From: Myxococcales bacterium
Lineage (GTDB): Bacteria > Myxococcota_A > UBA9042
Assembly: GCA_947499075.1 (NCBI GenBank)
Contig: CANMNA010000007.1
Span: 1-46,618 of the forward strand
Reading direction: 5' to 3'
DNA length: 46,618 nt
Shown here: in pieces, positions 25,972-35,139 of the stretch
How the letters are laid out: every line of letters starts with the position of its first letter
Position numbering within the stretch: position 1 is the first letter of the stretch
Position numbers and translations under genes: made by a program
The notes under the pieces: model-generated
What the model saw: only the letters and a program-made list of their open reading frames with translations
Database searches by the model: none
Told to the model about the DNA's origin: nothing

Positions 25972-28900
25972 CTACTCGACAACCAGCACCGTCTTGGGCC
26001 CCGGCGTCCCGCTCGGCGTAGGGCGATCCGCAAAAATATCGGTAACTTTGACCTTTTTCTTGGCCGGGTCCTTGGTGATATCCAGCGCCCGCTCCGTCAA
26101 GGGAAATTCCTCGGTGCATCCCCACTGGCCCTCGTTGGCGGTCACGCCGCTGGTGTACTTGTACTTCAGGTTGGTGCCCTTGGTGAACGGCAGCACCAGC
26201 GACCACAGCCCGTCGCCGGCCTTGTCGTCACCCTCCTTGCCATCGTCGCGCAGCGCCACCTTGTTGGGCACCCACTTGGCCTTCATGCCGAGCTTGGGGT
26301 CGTTGCCGGCGATGTAAACAATGCCCTTGCCGTCGGGCGCCGGCAGGTTGCACAAGTCGCCGTACAGGTTGAGCGGTGGGTTGCCAGCCTTGGGACCGCG
26401 GGTATCGCAGACAAACGTCACGAAGATCGCGGCCGTTGGGTCTTCAACCAACAGCTTGGACTCCAGCGACGGCGCGGTGTCCACCGTCTTGCCGCCCTGC
26501 ACAAAAATCAACTGCATCTCCAGCGGATCGCCCTCGGCAATTCCCAAGTCTTCGTAAGGAATAAAGATCTCCAGTAGTTTTCCACCCTTGACCGGCCCCG
26601 CGACTTGGCCGCCAAACGTCGCGGCGGTCAGTGCCGGCCAACTGGTTGCCGCCGCCTGCCACTTGCGCAGCTCTGGCAGGATTTTGCTGTTGGCGATGGG
26701 CATCCACAGCTCGCGCGCCGCCCCCTTGCCTTTGAAGCCCAGATCGCCGCCCATGCGGTCCTTGAGCGTCGCCGGATCTTGCTGCACTTGGCCGGTAGCG
26801 GCGTTGAGGATCTTCTTTTGCGACAAGTACAGCCCGACAGCACTGCCGTTAGCGGCGCTCAAGTCAAAGTTGTGCTGCACGCCCAAGTACAGGCCCGACT
26901 TGCTGCCGAACTTCCCGAAACCATAGTAGACAGTCGCCATCCAGTCGTCTGGGTTGGCCAGCGCACCCGCCGTGTCCGAGTCAAAGAAAAAGCCGCCCTT
27001 GGCCGACCACTCACTCTCGTTGGGCACAAATGCCCCGTCGAGCAGCGGCGGCGGATCCAGGGGGCCCTGCGGTGCCTGCGGATTGGCTTGGATTATCGGC
27101 TTGAACGTCGGCAGCGCCATCTCCGGCTTGCCCAACAGCTTGAGTGCGGCGTTCATGTGCTGGTAGGTGCCCGCCAAGTGCAGCCGGAAATTGGCATCAA
27201 ACGGCGAGTCGTCGTTGCTGGGCGATGTCATGTCGCTGCCATACCACCAGAACCAATCCGACCCTTCGGCGGCGTAGATCTCGTCAAAGGCGTACCAGGT
27301 CTCGCCTTCCGCCGTCTTCTTGCTGGCGGGCGGCGGCAGCAGCGGATCGGGCTGCACCAGCCCCGACTTCTCCAAGTCCTTGCGCGTCTGCAGCAGATAC
27401 TGCCACGCCTGATTCTCCTCGCCTTCGCCGATCCAGATGCCAAACGTGCCACCGATCCACGAGCCAGGAAACAGCGGCTCCAGCTGCGCCATGCCTTCCA
27501 GCGGATGCGGCGGCACATTGCGCTTCGGATTGCCCAAGATGTACTCGCTGCCCGACACCGTGATGATCTCGCCCGCCTCCTGCAATTGCTGCAATCGGCC
27601 GTACAGCGCGTGGAAGAAGCCCTTGCCGTCGTGCTCTTTGCTAAACGTCTCCCAAGCATTTTCGCCGTCGAGGATGAGCGTAATGACACGGTCGGCCGCA
27701 CCGAATTTGGGCGCTTGGGCCTGCACGTTGCCAACCAGATCGTCGGTCGCTTCCTTGCCGGTCAGCCCCTGGTACTTAAAGCCGATGTCGTTGCTCATGT
27801 TGGTGTTGCGAAAGAACACGCCCAGCCGCCCTTGGCCGTCGCCGCTCTCGCCTGGCTTTTTGCCGTCGGTATCGACGCTGTAGGGCGTCACCGGCGAGCC
27901 ACCGGGATAGTTGCCTGATTTTTCCATTACTTGCTGGTCAGTCGCCACCCACAGCATCCCTGCGCCGCTGAAGTGCTGCACCACCTCTTCCGCCACTGAG
28001 CCTTCACCGGGCCACATGCCGCGCGGTTTGAAGCCAAAGACCTTGTCCATGTACGCCACCGCCCGCTTGACCTGTGCCGCAGCATCGCTTGGAAAATTGA
28101 ACGCCGGGCTCGGCTTGGGATCAAAAGGCTGGCCTTGCCCCATCGAATCAGTGGTTTGCACCAGCGGCAAAATCGGGTGGTAAAACGGGGTGGTGGTGAT
28201 CTCGATCTGCCCGGTATGGGCGTCCGGATCGTAGTGCAGCACCTTGTGAATCGGGATGACCGCTTTCATCACCTTGTACTGCTCGGCGACCAGCCGATTG
28301 GCGAGCTTTTGGTACCAGGCGATCCGGCCGGCTTCGTCCAAACCGGTTGGCATCTTGAGCGAAAACGTGCCGTTGGTCGGCGCAGTGGCTGCAATCACAT
28401 CGGACAGGTCCACCGTGTCGCCGGTGGGTAACGCGACCTTGCCGTGCAGGAAATCTGGGTCCATCCACGCGATCTCGAACCAGATTTTTAGCGCCGCCAA
28501 GTCTTCGCGCGTCAGCGTCGCAGGGTTCTTGTCGCGCAAGAGCGCGTACGCCGGAAAGCGGTTCATCAGTACGGGCGAAGTTGACACGCACGACCACGGA
28601 TCGGCATACAGCAGGCCAATCTGCTTCTGCGTCGCCGCCTTGGGCTCGGGTGTGTCTTCTAGCAGCAAGTCGATCCAGGGGTCGGTCTTGCCCTTCCACT
28701 TGGCCAAGAACTTGGCTTCATCGACAGTGTTGGCCTTGAGATCGATGTACAACTCCTTGCCACCTGCGTCTTTTTCGCCCAACCGATCCAGGTAGTACGG
28801 GATCATCTGGTTGAGCAACACCGGCGTCAGGTTGATCGACAGGTGCACATCGGGATAGCCCTGCATGACCGCAGCCATGTCGTAGTACGACTTCATGGCG

Positions 28901-29631
28901 TGCTTGCGCACCCACGGTGAGGTCAGCTGGTCGGCAATCGGATCGAGGTACGTCGGCTGATGCTGGTGCCACAAGATGTGCAGATAAACAGTGCGCTTGA
29001 CCACCGCCTTGTTCTTGGTTGGATCCAAGGTCTCGCCATCAAATGCTTGGAGATTCTTGGCTTGCGCGACGTAGCTCAGCGCCGGGTTGATTGCCAGCCC
29101 AGGTGTCAGGTTGATGGCCAAAAACAGCGGATCGGCAGCGACGGCCACGCTGGCCACGGCCCCGGCTTTGGGCTGGCTATTCTCAAGCAGCACAAAGTCG
29201 GCGGCTGGGCCTACCGACTTGGGGTTGAGCGGCTTGTTGAAGCGCAGCTTGATGTTCTTGCCGTCAGGTGAAAACGCGCTGACCACTTGGAGCTTGCCAG
29301 CCGGCCACAACGGCGCATCGGCGGCCGCGACATCGGGCAGCGCGGTGTCGCCGCCGATCACCGTGTCGGGCAAAGGCCCGGTCGTGTCGGCAAGCGCGGG
29401 CGTGTCACCTGTGCCACCGTCGCTGGCAGCGGGCAGCGCGTCGGCGATGGCGGGCAGCTCCGTCCCACCGACGTCGGGCACCAAAGTCGGGCCATCCAGT
29501 GTCTTGTTGTAGGCTTGCGCCGCAGAGACCCACGCATCGCCTGCAGCGGTCCAGCGCGCCACAGGCTCAGGAGACCGGGCGCACGCCGCGACCAAGACGG
29601 CAGCGACGGCTATAAGGTGGCGATTGGTCAC
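25972..29631 (-). CDS. Large GH57-type glycan-hydrolase lipoprotein
   Basis: A 1219-residue protein. The signal peptide ends at a lipobox VAACA (residue about 17). The linker (about 50-110) is Asp/Thr/Pro-rich. An Ig-like domain follows (VVSAFSPDGKNIKLRFNKPL). The GH57 catalytic core starts at TVYLHILWHQHQPTYLDP (residues 214-231), with GMWPGEGSVAEE (nucleophile candidate Glu543) and ILDGENAWE (acid/base candidate Asp655), matching the conserved GH57 regions. Further on are a Trp-rich WFWWYGSDM segment, a domain resembling glucodextranase-associated modules, and a C-terminal domain with IYIAG-type text and Tyr/Trp residues (KYKYTS, WGCTEEF), like a starch-binding CBM20. The likely substrate is an alpha-glucan such as pullulan or starch outside the cell. 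It is convergent with hutI and divergent from the lipoprotein at 29771. Confidence 0.85.
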   Translation of the reverse strand: MTNRHLIAVAAVLVAACARSPEPVARWTAAGDAWVSAAQAYNKTLDGPTLVPDVGGTELPAIADALPAASDGGTGDTPALADTTGPLPDTVIGGDTALPDVAAADAPLWPAGKLQVVSAFSPDGKNIKLRFNKPLNPKSVGPAADFVLLENSQPKAGAVASVAVAADPLFLAINLTPGLAINPALSYVAQAKNLQAFDGETLDPTKNKAVVKRTVYLHILWHQHQPTYLDPIADQLTSPWVRKHAMKSYYDMAAVMQGYPDVHLSINLTPVLLNQMIPYYLDRLGEKDAGGKELYIDLKANTVDEAKFLAKWKGKTDPWIDLLLEDTPEPKAATQKQIGLLYADPWSCVSTSPVLMNRFPAYALLRDKNPATLTREDLAALKIWFEIAWMDPDFLHGKVALPTGDTVDLSDVIAATAPTNGTFSLKMPTGLDEAGRIAWYQKLANRLVAEQYKVMKAVIPIHKVLHYDPDAHTGQIEITTTPFYHPILPLVQTTDSMGQGQPFDPKPSPAFNFPSDAAAQVKRAVAYMDKVFGFKPRGMWPGEGSVAEEVVQHFSGAGMLWVATDQQVMEKSGNYPGGSPVTPYSVDTDGKKPGESGDGQGRLGVFFRNTNMSNDIGFKYQGLTGKEATDDLVGNVQAQAPKFGAADRVITLILDGENAWETFSKEHDGKGFFHALYGRLQQLQEAGEIITVSGSEYILGNPKRNVPPHPLEGMAQLEPLFPGSWIGGTFGIWIGEGEENQAWQYLLQTRKDLEKSGLVQPDPLLPPPASKKTAEGETWYAFDEIYAAEGSDWFWWYGSDMTSPSNDDSPFDANFRLHLAGTYQHMNAALKLLGKPEMALPTFKPIIQANPQAPQGPLDPPPLLDGAFVPNESEWSAKGGFFFDSDTAGALANPDDWMATVYYGFGKFGSKSGLYLGVQHNFDLSAANGSAVGLYLSQKKILNAATGQVQQDPATLKDRMGGDLGFKGKGAARELWMPIANSKILPELRKWQAAATSWPALTAATFGGQVAGPVKGGKLLEIFIPYEDLGIAEGDPLEMQLIFVQGGKTVDTAPSLESKLLVEDPTAAIFVTFVCDTRGPKAGNPPLNLYGDLCNLPAPDGKGIVYIAGNDPKLGMKAKWVPNKVALRDDGKEGDDKAGDGLWSLVLPFTKGTNLKYKYTSGVTANEGQWGCTEEFPLTERALDITKDPAKKKVKVTDIFADRPTPSGTPGPKTVLVVE

Positions 29632-29770
29632 GGCATCACCTGTCGCGCCCGCAGGCGCGCTGCCAACATAGCACAGCTTGTCGGCCGAGGATTGCGTCCT
29701 TGCTTGTCAACCGCCGCCGCGACCCGCATTCTAAGACCCAGAGCGTTCGTCACTGGACGCGGGTCGTGCG

Positions 29771-31279
29771 ATGAAAGCGGCAGTGGTGTGGGCACTGGCA
29801 GCAGCGGCGGTGGCGTCGGGTTGCGGCAAGAAGATTGTGGTCTGCCCGACCGGCTACCACGCGGTGGGGCCCAATTGTTACGAAGACGCAGTGCCCGTGC
29901 AAGACGTCGCGGTGCGCAGCGGGTTTGACAGCAGCACGGCACTCGACATCACCGCCAATGGCGACAGCAAGGTCGGCGCAGAGGTCGCTGCCGAGACCGC
30001 CGGCACTGGCGCAGATGCCGAAGCCGAGACGGCGAGCGAAGTCAAGCCCGACGCCAAAGTCGATGCCAAGCCAAGTGGCAAGGCGGTCGTCGGTGCGGCC
30101 TGTGGCGACGACTACGATTGCGTCAGCGGCCTACAGTGCTTCAATTGGCCCAAAGGCTACTGCACGGTCAGCAACTGTGACGCACCCGGCCAAAACTGCC
30201 CTGGTTCATCGGTGTGCTATGCCGAGCCCAAGGCCACCAAGCTCTGCCACGCCGCGTGCGACACCGATCCCGACTGTCGCGTCGCCGACGGCTACGCCTG
30301 CAAGCGCTTGACCCAGGAATTTGGCGGCATCGAAGCCAGGTTGTGCGCGCCGTCTGGCAAAAATCCAGTCGGCTTGGGATGCACCAAGGCCAGCGAGTGC
30401 AAGGGCGCGGCGACATGCTTGACCGATATGGCCGGCGGCTACTGCGCCCGCGTCGGATGCGGCGGCAGCGACCCCTGCGACAGCGACGCCGCTTGTGTGC
30501 TGCGCAATGGCAAACCAGTGTGCCTCAAAGTATGCACCGCTGACATCGAGTGCCAAATCGGTGGCGGCAACCCGCGCAAGTGTGTCGACAAGACCGACCT
30601 GACCAAGCTGCCGGTCAAAGTCTGCCTCGACTCCAGCAAGTCGGCGCCGGTCGGCGCAGCCTGCCTGACCGATCTGGATTGCGACACCAAGCTGTGCGCC
30701 ATCTTTGCCAAGGGCACCTGCACCGCTGGTGGCCAGCCTTGCTTGAGCGATGAGCAGTGCGGTGCCGCCGGACCCTGCAAGATCGAGGCCGGCAAAGAAA
30801 AAGGCGCCTGCGCCGCGCCCTGTGCGCCCGACAAGAAGTGCCCAGTCAACAGTGTGTGCGTGCCGACGACCAGCAAGTTAGCCGGCACCTGCAAGCCCAC
30901 CTGCAAAGGGCCCGGCGACGATGCCAGCTGTGGCGGCGTCCCCGGCTTGCAGTGCGTGTTCGGCATGCCGCTGGCCGTCATCGGGCTCAATACGGTCGCC
31001 GGCTACGCCTGCGCGCCCATCCCAGCAGGCGGCGCCGGCAGCTCGTGTGCCGAAACCAAAGAGTGCAACAACGCTTTGTGCTTGACCAACAACGATAAAT
31101 CCGCCGGGTATTGCGCGCCTGACTGCACCGCCACCAAGTTTTGCACCTTCGGCTCGGTCTGCGACGACAACGGCATGGCCCAGTGCATGAAGCTGTGCAC
31201 CAGCGATTTTGACTGTCCGGCGCAGATGGGATGCAAGGGTCTGAGCGGCTTGAGCAGCAAGGTCTGCCTGCCGCCGTGA
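29771..31279 (+). CDS. Cys-rich lipoprotein with Asp/Ala linker
   Basis: A 502-residue protein with signal peptide and lipobox VASGC (residue about 18). A linker of about 70 residues rich in Asp, Ala, Glu and Lys follows. The ectodomain of ~400 residues has more than fifty cysteines in the recurring pattern GxxCxxxxxCxxxxxCxxxxxGxC. This resembles the secreted Cys-rich proteins annotated as Dickkopf-like or EGF-like in Myxococcota. It starts 139 bases from the divergent GH57 gene; a shared control region is likely, with TTGTCA at about 29704 as a weak -35 candidate. It shares general build, not identity, with the lipoprotein at 21254. The 3' end faces the P-domain protein. Confidence 0.8.
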   Translation: MKAAVVWALAAAAVASGCGKKIVVCPTGYHAVGPNCYEDAVPVQDVAVRSGFDSSTALDITANGDSKVGAEVAAETAGTGADAEAETASEVKPDAKVDAKPSGKAVVGAACGDDYDCVSGLQCFNWPKGYCTVSNCDAPGQNCPGSSVCYAEPKATKLCHAACDTDPDCRVADGYACKRLTQEFGGIEARLCAPSGKNPVGLGCTKASECKGAATCLTDMAGGYCARVGCGGSDPCDSDAACVLRNGKPVCLKVCTADIECQIGGGNPRKCVDKTDLTKLPVKVCLDSSKSAPVGAACLTDLDCDTKLCAIFAKGTCTAGGQPCLSDEQCGAAGPCKIEAGKEKGACAAPCAPDKKCPVNSVCVPTTSKLAGTCKPTCKGPGDDASCGGVPGLQCVFGMPLAVIGLNTVAGYACAPIPAGGAGSSCAETKECNNALCLTNNDKSAGYCAPDCTATKFCTFGSVCDDNGMAQCMKLCTSDFDCPAQMGCKGLSGLSSKVCLPP

Positions 31280-31391
31280 CGTTGCGGCACGGATTGGCCT
31301 TCCGAGCACTCCGAATCCAAAACCTGGACGAGTGGCAGGTCTGGCTGAAGGACCGGCGCGATTTGGCGCCGCGGCACTGCACCAGCAATCG

Positions 31392-33593
31392 CTATCTGTA
31401 GAACACCGCCGAGTCGATGGGTAGCGCTTTGTACAGCGCGGGATCGGCGCAGCTGCCCGTGCCAGCGATCGAGTTGCCCTGGCCATTGGCCACATAGTTG
31501 CCGGTGCCGCCATACAAGTTGGTGAAATCGCAGTACGACGTGATGCAGCTGGCCTCGTAGTTGTCGCCCCAGCCTTGGTTGACGTGGCTGCCGCCCAGCC
31601 CGGCAAAAGTGTGCGAATAGTCGCCGTTGCTCAGCGTGGTGGCGACGCGGTTCTTGTTCCCGTTGGCTGTCCACCCCGATTGCTTGTTGATGACGACTGC
31701 TTCGCTGTGGTCGATGAAGATGTCGCCAAACTTGGTCTGGACACGCTTGGTGTTCAGGGTGGCGCCGACCGTGCCGGTGGCGAGCTTGCGCGTTCCGGTC
31801 ACCGCGGTATCGCTGAGCTTGGTCTGCAAACTCAGGAAAGTCTCGGTTTTGTAGGCTGGCAGCAAGTCGTACACCGCCCAGCCCTTGACCGTGCTGTTGT
31901 CGTGGGCCAGCACCAGCATCTCGCTGACACCCGCGAGCGTGCTGTAGGCCGCCGACTTATGCCCGGTGTTCAGAGCCGTGGTCGGCGCGCCTTCGGTCTT
32001 GTTGGTGGTCCAAAACACCGTGTCGGTGTAGTCGTGGCGCGCGCCATCGCCCGAGTCCAAGTTGAACAGCAGTGTCCATCCGCCCCCGTTGATCGACATT
32101 TCGCAATACACTTCAAACGGATCGCCGCCGCCCAAGCCATCGGGATCGAGAAAGTAGATGCCGGTCTTTGCCAGCGGGACCTTGGTCAGCAGGTCCTTGC
32201 ACGACATCGCCGGTGACTCTTTGGTGCCAATCGCTGTGATGTTAATCGGATACCACGACGTGCCATTGCAAATGTACAGCGCCTTGTCCTTCTGGCTGGC
32301 GTACTGGGCGCCGAACACTGTGGTATCACAGGAAAACGGCGCAGTGTCACTGTTGTACAGCTTGAGCGCGCCGTTGGCGGCGACTTTCTTGCTCGACATG
32401 ATCCCAACCGCGAGGCCCCACTTGACCAGTTGGCCATCGGTCTTGCCGACGGTGCCGGCGATGTCGCTGACAGTGATAGACCATAAGCCCTTGGGATTTT
32501 TTCCGATCCAGCTGCTCAAGTCGCCGGTCAACGTCTTGGTTGGGCTCGGATAGCTGGTCTTGATCCCGGTGCCGGTGCCGCCCTGATCGTACAGCTTGTA
32601 TTCGCCGCCGGTCGGGTCATACAAGGTGGCCCGCACCTTGGAGATATCCGAATTGGTCAGTTCGAGCGACACGCTAACGCTCTGGGCGAGGCCAAAATCG
32701 GGTACGGTCAGGTCGTCGGACTTGCCGGCCGGGGCGCCGTCGGGGATGTCCAGCGGCGTCTTGGCGCTGTTGGCGACTTCGTTGAATTGGTTGGTTAATA
32801 GCCCGTTGGAGATCTCGTCCAGACCATCCTTGGGCAGCGACGTCGCATCCACTGCTGCCACACAGTCGTACGCACCGTCGGCCTTGATCCCGCGCATGAC
32901 CAAGCCGGTGCCGCAGGTCGTGCCGACTTTGGGCATGACGGGCAGACCCTGCAAGTCGCCGTACTGACCGGTGGCTGCGACATCAGATAACTTTGGAGAA
33001 TTCTTCAAGTCGGCGTAGTCGCCGGTGGCCGCGACCTTGGACAGCGAGGCCGCCTTGACGAACTCGCCGAGGTCGGTCGTCTTGGCAAAGGCCTGCAGGT
33101 CGCTGCTCTTGGCGAACACCCCGAGATCCGCCGTTTTGGCATAGTTTTGCAGCACCGCTGGGTCGAGGTGCGTGGCCTTGATGCATCCCGAGCACGCGAG
33201 ATCTTCGGCGACCGCTGCCCGCAGCGCCGTCAGCGACGACCGCAACTGCACTGCGGGCAGCGCCGGATCAGCACCGACCGTGACTTGCAGCCAGCGCTCG
33301 CCATCGACAAGCGTCGCCGAAAGCGGCGTCTTGCCGCCCAGCGCGTAGGCAAACAAGCCACCCTTGGCGTTGACTTGCACTGGGCCCTCGCTCCACACGG
33401 CTTTGCCGGCAGCCCCATCGAGCAGCGAGAAGTTCAAGATGAAGGCGCCATCGCTGACTGGACCGCCGCCGGCCGCGGTCAACAATCCTTCGATGTTGGC
33501 GGTCGTGGCCACGGCGGCCGTCGCCAAGGTCGGCAAGGCCAGCAGGGCGCTCGCCACTGCCGCGAGCAGTGCGTTGTTCATGGGTATCGACAT
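31392..33593 (-). CDS. Secreted P-domain/fibrinogen-like multidomain protein
   Basis: A 733-residue protein. ATG 33593 follows GGGGAAG; ATG 33581 is possible. The signal peptide ends ATAAVA. Residues about 20-130 form a beta-rich domain; then a tail-fibre-like run (KTADLGVFAK, KTTDLGEFVK, TGDYADLKNSPKLSDV) that could form a trimeric stalk. A proprotein-convertase-type P domain follows, around LELTNSDISKVRATLYDPTGG and WSITVSDIAGTVGKTDG. The C-terminus is fibrinogen-like, with CKDLL, FLDPDGLGGGDPFEVYCEMS, GGGWTLLFN and YCDFTNLYGG. An adhesin role is inferred. The gene directly follows a small lipoprotein gene (gap 29 bases). No catalytic residues were seen. Confidence 0.8.
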   Translation of the reverse strand: MSIPMNNALLAAVASALLALPTLATAAVATTANIEGLLTAAGGGPVSDGAFILNFSLLDGAAGKAVWSEGPVQVNAKGGLFAYALGGKTPLSATLVDGERWLQVTVGADPALPAVQLRSSLTALRAAVAEDLACSGCIKATHLDPAVLQNYAKTADLGVFAKSSDLQAFAKTTDLGEFVKAASLSKVAATGDYADLKNSPKLSDVAATGQYGDLQGLPVMPKVGTTCGTGLVMRGIKADGAYDCVAAVDATSLPKDGLDEISNGLLTNQFNEVANSAKTPLDIPDGAPAGKSDDLTVPDFGLAQSVSVSLELTNSDISKVRATLYDPTGGEYKLYDQGGTGTGIKTSYPSPTKTLTGDLSSWIGKNPKGLWSITVSDIAGTVGKTDGQLVKWGLAVGIMSSKKVAANGALKLYNSDTAPFSCDTTVFGAQYASQKDKALYICNGTSWYPINITAIGTKESPAMSCKDLLTKVPLAKTGIYFLDPDGLGGGDPFEVYCEMSINGGGWTLLFNLDSGDGARHDYTDTVFWTTNKTEGAPTTALNTGHKSAAYSTLAGVSEMLVLAHDNSTVKGWAVYDLLPAYKTETFLSLQTKLSDTAVTGTRKLATGTVGATLNTKRVQTKFGDIFIDHSEAVVINKQSGWTANGNKNRVATTLSNGDYSHTFAGLGGSHVNQGWGDNYEASCITSYCDFTNLYGGTGNYVANGQGNSIAGTGSCADPALYKALPIDSAVFYR

Positions 33594-33622
33594 GGGGATC
33601 TTCCCCGCAAAAAGTGAGTGAC

Positions 33623-33880
33623 TCAACCGCCGACGTCTGGCGCCGGGCCTGCATCTTTGACACCGTCGTCGCTGCTGCCGCCATCGATGGTGGTGCCGCC
33701 ATCGATGGTGGTGCCGCCGTCCTTCAAGCCGCCGCCGCCGTCGCCACCGCGTGCGCTCGTGCCGTCGACAGGCGCACCGGTGCCACCGCCGCCTCCGCCT
33801 CCGCTGCCGGCGAGGCACCCGGTGGTCAGGCTGGCAACAAGCAATAGAATTGAGACATTGCCGCGCACTCTGCTCGCCAT
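33623..33880 (-). CDS. Small Gly/Asp-rich lipoprotein
   Basis: An 85-residue protein starting MASRVRGNVSILLLV with lipobox LTTGC at about residue 21. The mature part is low complexity: a Gly run, then DGG-rich text including a directly repeated TTIDGG. ATG 33907 is an alternative start, because a 27-base tandem duplication supplies a second start codon and upstream region, giving a nine-residue longer form. It lies 29 bases upstream of the P-domain/fibrinogen-like gene and is probably co-transcribed with it. A functional product is likely given the intact signal peptide, but the low complexity leaves some doubt. Confidence 0.6.
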   Translation of the reverse strand: MASRVRGNVSILLLVASLTTGCLAGSGGGGGGGTGAPVDGTSARGGDGGGGLKDGGTTIDGGTTIDGGSSDDGVKDAGPAPDVGG

Positions 33881-33924
33881 GGTCGTCTCGCTCGCTCTGC
33901 TCGCCATGGTCGTCTCGCTCGCCG
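33871..33924. repeat. 27-bp tandem duplication over a start codon
   Basis: TGCTCGCCATGGTCGTCTCG and seven following bases are repeated almost perfectly (25 of 27), copying the start codon and ribosome-site region of the small lipoprotein gene. The two in-frame ATGs are nine codons apart. Confidence 0.85.
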
Positions 33925-34226
33925 TAAGTGTGCAGCTTGTGAGGCAATGATAGCCAAATCTGGCACCTACGGCAACCGTGCAAAAAATTGCGGGCCAGCT
34001 GCCGCGCGTTTCGCGGCGAACCTGTCTCAATTTCATTGATCTTGTGCGGATTTTGCCACGAGCGCCGCCGCACTTGATCGATGCGCCGCATGCCGTTACG
34101 TTAGCGCCGTTAGCGGCGATGCTGTGGCCCGACGCCCCCGTCTCGCCAAGACTTTTTCCGGTCGGCGCCCAGGGTCGGCCACTTGCTTCTGGGTCGCGCC
34201 AGCGTGGCCCAACTGAGGAGTCCGTC
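33925..34226. other. Divergent intergenic region
   Basis: This 302-base gap separates the minus-strand small lipoprotein from the plus-strand outer-membrane-type protein. It must hold both promoters. A doubled GTTAGCG-type word occurs near 34099-34115. No gene, tRNA or terminator was identified. Confidence 0.4.
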
Positions 34227-35138
34227 ATGGGTAGTTTCCTGCATCGTTGTAAGCGTTTGCGTGTTGCGTTCGCATGCGCCGCCGTCGTCGCGACCGCAAG
34301 CGTTGGCCTGCCTGCCTCGCCAGCGCTTGGCGTGCCACCGGCCCAGACCATCTTGTATGTGGCCACGGATGCGCCGCTGACCGATTCGACCAACTTGAAC
34401 GTGGCGGTCTACGGTTGGGCCATCGGCGCCGACAAAGCGCTGGGCGTGTATGTCGGACCTGGATGGTCGTTTCTCGAAGACAAGCTCACCTTGTACTTGC
34501 GGGCTGGTGGCTACGTCAACGATCTGTTTGCGCCGCTGGTCAACTTCGAAATGTTCTACGAGTCTGGCAACTTCAACGTCGACTGGTTCAACGATGTCTA
34601 CTACATCGGCGACTCGGACAACATGGGTGGCGCCTACTCGTGGTTGTCCACCGAGTACTGGTGGAAGGGTCTCTACATCGGCGCGATGGCCGACGTGCAA
34701 AAAGAGCAGACGTCGCTGCTGGTCAATGCGGGGCCTGTCTTCGGCTTCGGCAACAAGAAGCTCTCGCTTGGCATCGCACCCATCTACAGCTTTAACGACC
34801 CCAAAGACGCAGACCGCGACGGGTTCGGCGTGCGGGTGCTGGTCAACATGGAGTTTTCAGCCGATGAGGAAAAAGCCGAAGTCGCCGCTGACGCCAAGCC
34901 CTGCGACGACTGCGAAGACAAAGACGGCAAGGGTGCCAAGCCCGATGAGAAGAAAGCGGATGACAAGAAAGACGATGCCAAGAAAGACGATGCCAAAGCA
35001 GCCGATGACGAAAAAGACGACGACGAGAAAGAGGACGACAAGAAGCCTGTGGACAACAAGGCGAGCGACAAGAAGCCAGCCGACAAGAAGCCGGGCGACA
35101 AGAAGGCTGGCGACAAAGCCGCGACAAAGCCTTTCTGA
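34227..35138 (+). CDS. Outer-membrane-type beta protein with Lys/Asp tail
   Basis: A 303-residue protein. ATG 34227 follows GAGGAG. The signal peptide ends SPALG. Residues about 35-220 show alternating hydrophobic/polar strands and many aromatics (VAVYGWAIGADK, LTLYLRAGGYV, NVDWFNDVYYIG, YSWLSTEYWWKG), consistent with a small beta-barrel or other beta-rich outer-membrane protein. Residues about 225-303 are an extended low-complexity tail of Lys, Asp, Glu and Ala with a CDDC motif. The tail is probably disordered, highly charged, and surface- or periplasm-exposed. The tail's end abuts the cyclase remnant. Confidence 0.65.
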   Translation: MGSFLHRCKRLRVAFACAAVVATASVGLPASPALGVPPAQTILYVATDAPLTDSTNLNVAVYGWAIGADKALGVYVGPGWSFLEDKLTLYLRAGGYVNDLFAPLVNFEMFYESGNFNVDWFNDVYYIGDSDNMGGAYSWLSTEYWWKGLYIGAMADVQKEQTSLLVNAGPVFGFGNKKLSLGIAPIYSFNDPKDADRDGFGVRVLVNMEFSADEEKAEVAADAKPCDDCEDKDGKGAKPDEKKADDKKDDAKKDDAKAADDEKDDDEKEDDKKPVDNKASDKKPADKKPGDKKAGDKAATKPF

Positions 35139-35139
35139 T

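Noticed and set aside
24894..26033. Minus-strand frame opposite hutI
   Set aside because: No motif; the plus-strand frame is a clear imidazolonepropionase.
26605..27918. Plus-strand frame inside the GH57 gene
   Set aside because: Arg-rich shadow of a protein with clear GH57 motifs on the other strand.
31354..31371. Terminator between convergent genes
   Set aside because: CGGCGC-GATTTG-GCGCCG is a 6-bp stem with no T-run on either side.
32940..33180. Phage tail fibre gene
   Set aside because: The tail-fibre-like words are part of a continuous exported protein with P and fibrinogen-like domains; no other phage gene is nearby.
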